From contig DIUY01000011.1 of the NCBI GenBank assembly GCA_002422395.1, positions 248,001-312,000 on the forward strand: a DNA stretch of 64,000 bases, in the 5' to 3' direction. The notes under the pieces are model-generated. The model searched no databases. It saw only the letters and a program-made list of their open reading frames with translations, and was not told the origin of the DNA. The position numbers and the translations under genes were made by a program. Origin of the DNA: Methylococcaceae bacterium UBA6146 (GTDB taxonomy: Bacteria; Pseudomonadota; Gammaproteobacteria; Methylococcales; Methylomonadaceae). This document shows positions 61,323 through 64,000 of this stretch, piece by piece (position 1 is the first letter of the stretch; every line of letters starts with the position of its first letter).

Positions 61323-61808
61323 TTATTCATCCCAGCCCTCATCCGCCATCTTATTAAAACGGTCAGGATCCGGGCCTTTGTTTTGGTTAATTGCTTTCGC
61401 CAGCCAGCTTGACGGCCCGGCTTTGATCTCATTTTGCAAATCAACGATCAAATCCTTGATTTTGCTGCCTTCGTGGACTTTCACAGGCTGGATATTACGG
61501 GCGATGAGCTGGTTAATCGCCGACCCACCCACGGCTTGGCAATACACCGCCGCGCAGCCGTCGAGCAAATCCAGCTTCACCGACAATTTGTCCTCATTGC
61601 CGTCTTGGCTCAGGTCACCGAACTGCGCGGCTTCCAGCATATGTGCGTCATCCATGTCCACCGCATACACGGCAAAGGATTTTGCCGAACCAAAATGCTG
61701 GTTGACAGTTTCCATGTCGGTGGTGGCGAAAGCGATTTTTAAGGCGGTTTGCATAAATTTTTCCTCATCGGTGTCTGGCACGATGTGCATGCGTCGGGTC
61801 AGTGACAT
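61323..61808 (-). CDS. nifX: Nitrogen fixation protein NifX
   Basis: 161 residues. IAFATTDMETVNQHFGSAKS and DGCAAVYCQAVGGSAINQLI are typical of NifX/NafY-like FeMo-cofactor precursor carriers. ELIEF is absent but NIQPVKVHEGSKI is present. It overlaps the nifN stop by 10 nt. It stores NifB-co/VK-cluster during transfer to NifEN. Confidence 0.93.
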   Translation of the reverse strand: MSLTRRMHIVPDTDEEKFMQTALKIAFATTDMETVNQHFGSAKSFAVYAVDMDDAHMLEAAQFGDLSQDGNEDKLSVKLDLLDGCAAVYCQAVGGSAINQLIARNIQPVKVHEGSKIKDLIVDLQNEIKAGPSSWLAKAINQNKGPDPDRFNKMADEGWDE

Positions 61809-63187
61809 GGCGCAGCCTGCTCGCTGGCGGGTTTTTGTCCGTAAATCGAATGGTAAACGGGGATTTCTTCATGCGAATGGTTGATCACCAAGTTCGCTAA
61901 ATCAAACAAGGTCTGGCGGGTGCCACGGTAGCCTATCCACGTTTTTTGGTAGCCGCCGATAATGTCGTACAACGGGAAACCCGCCCGCAAAATCGGTGCG
62001 CCCAAGCGTTCGGCGGTGTCCACGGCATGGGAATTGCCTATCACCAGTTGGGCTTTGTTGGCTCTGCCGATGTTTTCCATGTCTTCCAAATCGCCGATCT
62101 TGATGCTGGCGACCGGGATGTTGGCGAGTGAAGGCGTGTTGCACGACGTGACCGCCGCCACCACATCCGCGCCCATTTCTTGCAACAGGTCAACGAACGC
62201 GGCAAGCAAGTCGGCATCGGCGGCGAGGGCGACGCGCAATTGTCCCAACATAAAATGCGTGTCCAGCATGGCGTCCTGCAATTGCCGCCGTTGCCGCTCG
62301 ATGCGTTCCGGCACGTCGTTGCCGCTGATTTCGGCCAATGCGCACATCAGCGCATCATTGGCTTTCAGGCCGTAGAGATGGTCGAGCAGATAGGTTTTTA
62401 CGCCTGTTTTTTGCTCCAGCAATTCGGCGGTTTTTTGTAGCGAACTGCCAATCACGACCGTCGCCAAGGCATCGCCCAAAGTTGCCATTTCCGAGATGGG
62501 CGTGCCGCCGATAGTCACGGGGCTGAAATCGTCATCGGTCAGGCAACCGTCCAACGAGTCCGACAAATCCGGCACAAACACGGGGCGCAGTTGAAATTGT
62601 TCGAAAATATCACGCAGGGCTTCCAAATCGCCGGGCGTGAGCATGTAACTGACCAGCACATTGACTTGGCGCTTGCGTTTGCCCGGAAATGTCCCAGCTT
62701 CTTTGGCATCCGGCACTAAGGCGCGGATAATTTCGGTCAAGGTCGCGGCATAACCGGTCTCGACGCTGCCGGTAAAATCCGGCGTGTTGACCGCCACCAC
62801 CGCGACATCGGCGTATTCGGGATTGGCTTCGCGGAACTCGCGCACATTGCGGTGCACGTCTGCGCCTTGCGTTTCCGCTAAGCCGGTCGTCAGAATGGTG
62901 ATGAGGGCAGGGCGGGATTTTTCGGCAATCACACGGATGCCCTCGCGGACATTTTCATCCGCGCCCAACACCGAACTGGCCTGATCCATTGCCGTGCTTT
63001 GCAGCGGGATGGGTTCGCGGAAATGGCGCACAAAAAACACCTTCGCAAACGCCGTGCAGCCTTGCGAACCATGCAGCATCGGCATAGCGCGGTTGAAGCC
63101 CAGCGTCGCCAACGTGCCGCCTGTCGGTTGGCTGGCTTTTAACGGGTTGACGGAGAGCGCTTTGTTGCGTTTGAGTATTTCGGTCAT
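61799..63187 (-). CDS. nifN: Nitrogenase cofactor scaffold subunit NifN
   Basis: A 462-residue beta subunit of the NifEN scaffold for FeMo-cofactor assembly. NPLKASQPTGGTLATLGFNR, MLHGSQGCTAFAKVFFVRHF with the cluster-ligand Cys, and FREPIPLQSTAMDQASSVLG are diagnostic; DIIGGYQKTWIGYRGTRQ is the C-terminal block. AGGTGG lies just before the ATG. nifE, usually directly upstream, is not here; instead nifN has its own sigma-54 promoter. Confidence 0.95.
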   Translation of the reverse strand: MTEILKRNKALSVNPLKASQPTGGTLATLGFNRAMPMLHGSQGCTAFAKVFFVRHFREPIPLQSTAMDQASSVLGADENVREGIRVIAEKSRPALITILTTGLAETQGADVHRNVREFREANPEYADVAVVAVNTPDFTGSVETGYAATLTEIIRALVPDAKEAGTFPGKRKRQVNVLVSYMLTPGDLEALRDIFEQFQLRPVFVPDLSDSLDGCLTDDDFSPVTIGGTPISEMATLGDALATVVIGSSLQKTAELLEQKTGVKTYLLDHLYGLKANDALMCALAEISGNDVPERIERQRRQLQDAMLDTHFMLGQLRVALAADADLLAAFVDLLQEMGADVVAAVTSCNTPSLANIPVASIKIGDLEDMENIGRANKAQLVIGNSHAVDTAERLGAPILRAGFPLYDIIGGYQKTWIGYRGTRQTLFDLANLVINHSHEEIPVYHSIYGQKPASEQAAPCH

Positions 63188-63253
63188 ATTGCCACCTGGC
63201 GGTGCGGCGTTAAGTCAACAATTCCTGCGGGACAGGGCTTTATAATGACTTAA

Positions 63254-63267
63254 GCAAACATAATGCC
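63254..63267 (-). promoter_or_regulatory. Sigma-54 promoter of nifN
   Basis: On the minus strand TGGCATTATGTTTGCTT contains GG (63267-63266) and GC (63255-63254) separated by exactly 10 nt, matching the TGGCAC-N5-TTGCW consensus with few mismatches. The predicted start is about 55 nt upstream of the nifN ATG. Confidence 0.8.
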
Positions 63268-63312
63268 AGAAATTATCTTGTTGAATTCAATACGCTTTAT
63301 GGGGATTGTTTA

Positions 63313-63328
63313 TGTCGTAAACCCGACA
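63313..63328. promoter_or_regulatory. NifA upstream activator sequence
   Basis: TGTCGTAAACCCGACA is a perfect TGT-N10-ACA site with extended symmetry (TGTCG / CGACA). It is centred about 78 bp upstream of the predicted sigma-54 start, within the usual NifA distance. Confidence 0.78.
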
Positions 63329-63496
63329 AAAACTTAAGATGTGTGTGGGATTGTTGAATTGCAGGCCTTGCCAGGAACAGAGGGGGATGCGCAATAGTTC
63401 CAGCCTGACGGTGGTTAATGCTTGATAGGAGCGGGTATTCTGTCTGCAAGGTTACGGTCAAGATAGTCTCGCTCCCTAACCCTAATGGCGCGGGCT

Positions 63497-64000
63497 TTAT
63501 TCGGCAGTGCTTGCCAATGCTGTTTTGCGTTTCGCTTGCGTTGCTGAATATTGGAATTTTGCGATGTGTGTTTGCCGCAAAGCCATCGACTTTAACACCG
63601 CCAACTGGATACGTTCTTCTGTCAGCGTGTTTTCCGATGCCACATAAATAAGTGTGTTTTTGGATTTTTCGCCGTGTATAGGCAATGTCACCTGAAAATA
63701 GTAGCTTAGTGTGTTCCGGCCTTTGTGGCGGCGTTGGATAGGCCCTGAGATACCCGCCGGTAAGTTGGATGATTTTCTGTGCGCTGTTTGTCGCCGGATT
63801 CCTGTCGGGGCGGGTAGGGTGGCAATGCGTTGTCTAAGCTCGATAATCGCGTTCGCTAAGGCAAATTCTGCACCTGTGCCATTGGCGGTGTGGTCAGAAA
63901 AGAATTTCCAAGGCTTCCCATAACGAACTTGCCAGCCATGTGTGGTTTTGACCCCCATTATATCTATCCTGACGATGTGGCTAGGCACATCAAACTCCAT
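63497..64000 (-). CDS. Possible AP2-like DNA-binding protein (may continue beyond the window)
   Basis: 167 residues starting with ATG exactly at the window edge, so the true start could be upstream. Two similar halves are visible: GWQVRYGKPWKFFSD...ALANAIIELRQRI and SYYFQVTLPIHGEKSKNTLIYVASEN...LAVLKSMALRQ, each three strands then a helix, as in AP2/ERF-type domains. The assignment is tentative. It lies upstream of the nifN promoter on the same strand. Confidence 0.55.
   Translation of the reverse strand: MEFDVPSHIVRIDIMGVKTTHGWQVRYGKPWKFFSDHTANGTGAEFALANAIIELRQRIATLPAPTGIRRQTAHRKSSNLPAGISGPIQRRHKGRNTLSYYFQVTLPIHGEKSKNTLIYVASENTLTEERIQLAVLKSMALRQTHIAKFQYSATQAKRKTALASTAE

Noticed and set aside
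1..64000. Strand polarity converging from left (+) and right (-), as expected near a replication terminus
   Set aside because: 64 kb with a few operons is too little; there are many exceptions and no dif site.
1..64000. CRISPR arrays
   Set aside because: No regularly spaced direct repeats were seen and no cas genes are present.

Overview
The window looks like chromosomal DNA of a gammaproteobacterium. The order yceD-rpmF-plsX-fabH-fabD-fabG-acpP-fabF-pabC-mltG-tmk-holB-pilZ-tatD and the block rplU-rpmA-obgE-proB are typical of that class. A nitrogen-fixation (nif) segment with methanotroph-like accessory genes suggests a Methylococcales-type organism. No methane oxidation gene is present, so that placement is inference.

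Layout: (1) 1-6317 is housekeeping: ribosomal proteins L21/L27/S20, ObgE, ProB, MurJ, a FAH-family enzyme and Rpe. (2) 6318-15126 is a surface-polysaccharide locus: a giant TPR/glycosyltransferase/RgpF-like protein, a sulfotransferase-like protein, a sugar epimerase and a DUF1796 protein. (3) 15318-20245 carries purH and purD, separated by a PD-(D/E)XK nuclease-like protein, a broken HicBA pair and a VapBC pair. (4) 20340-29921 has priA, a secreted beta-propeller-like protein, dsbB with an exported methyltransferase-like protein, and a second large sulfotransferase, with long repeat-rich gaps. (5) 30214-34889 is a defence island abutting tRNA-Ser. An AT-rich type II restriction-modification pair sits inside the wreck of a type ISP restriction-modification gene, and an integrase fragment lies next to the tRNA. 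(6) 34972-40775 holds uup and prfC; between them is a cassette of a GHKL ATPase, a STAS-like DUF4325 protein and a membrane coiled-coil protein. (7) 41039-45360 encodes a 5'-nucleotidase and acetyl-CoA synthetase. (8) 45420-56214 is the fatty-acid, folate and DNA-replication operon. (9) 56457-63496 is the nifN-nifX tail of a nif cluster with its own sigma-54/NifA promoter, followed by ferredoxins, unknown small proteins and an AAA+ ATPase. The window ends in a possible AP2-like protein.

Most notable: two identical 109-bp non-autonomous transposable elements with 18-bp terminal inverted repeats and different 8-bp target duplications; the nested restriction-modification wreck at tRNA-Ser; the GHKL/DUF4325/membrane cassette; and repeat modules shared between distant polysaccharide proteins.
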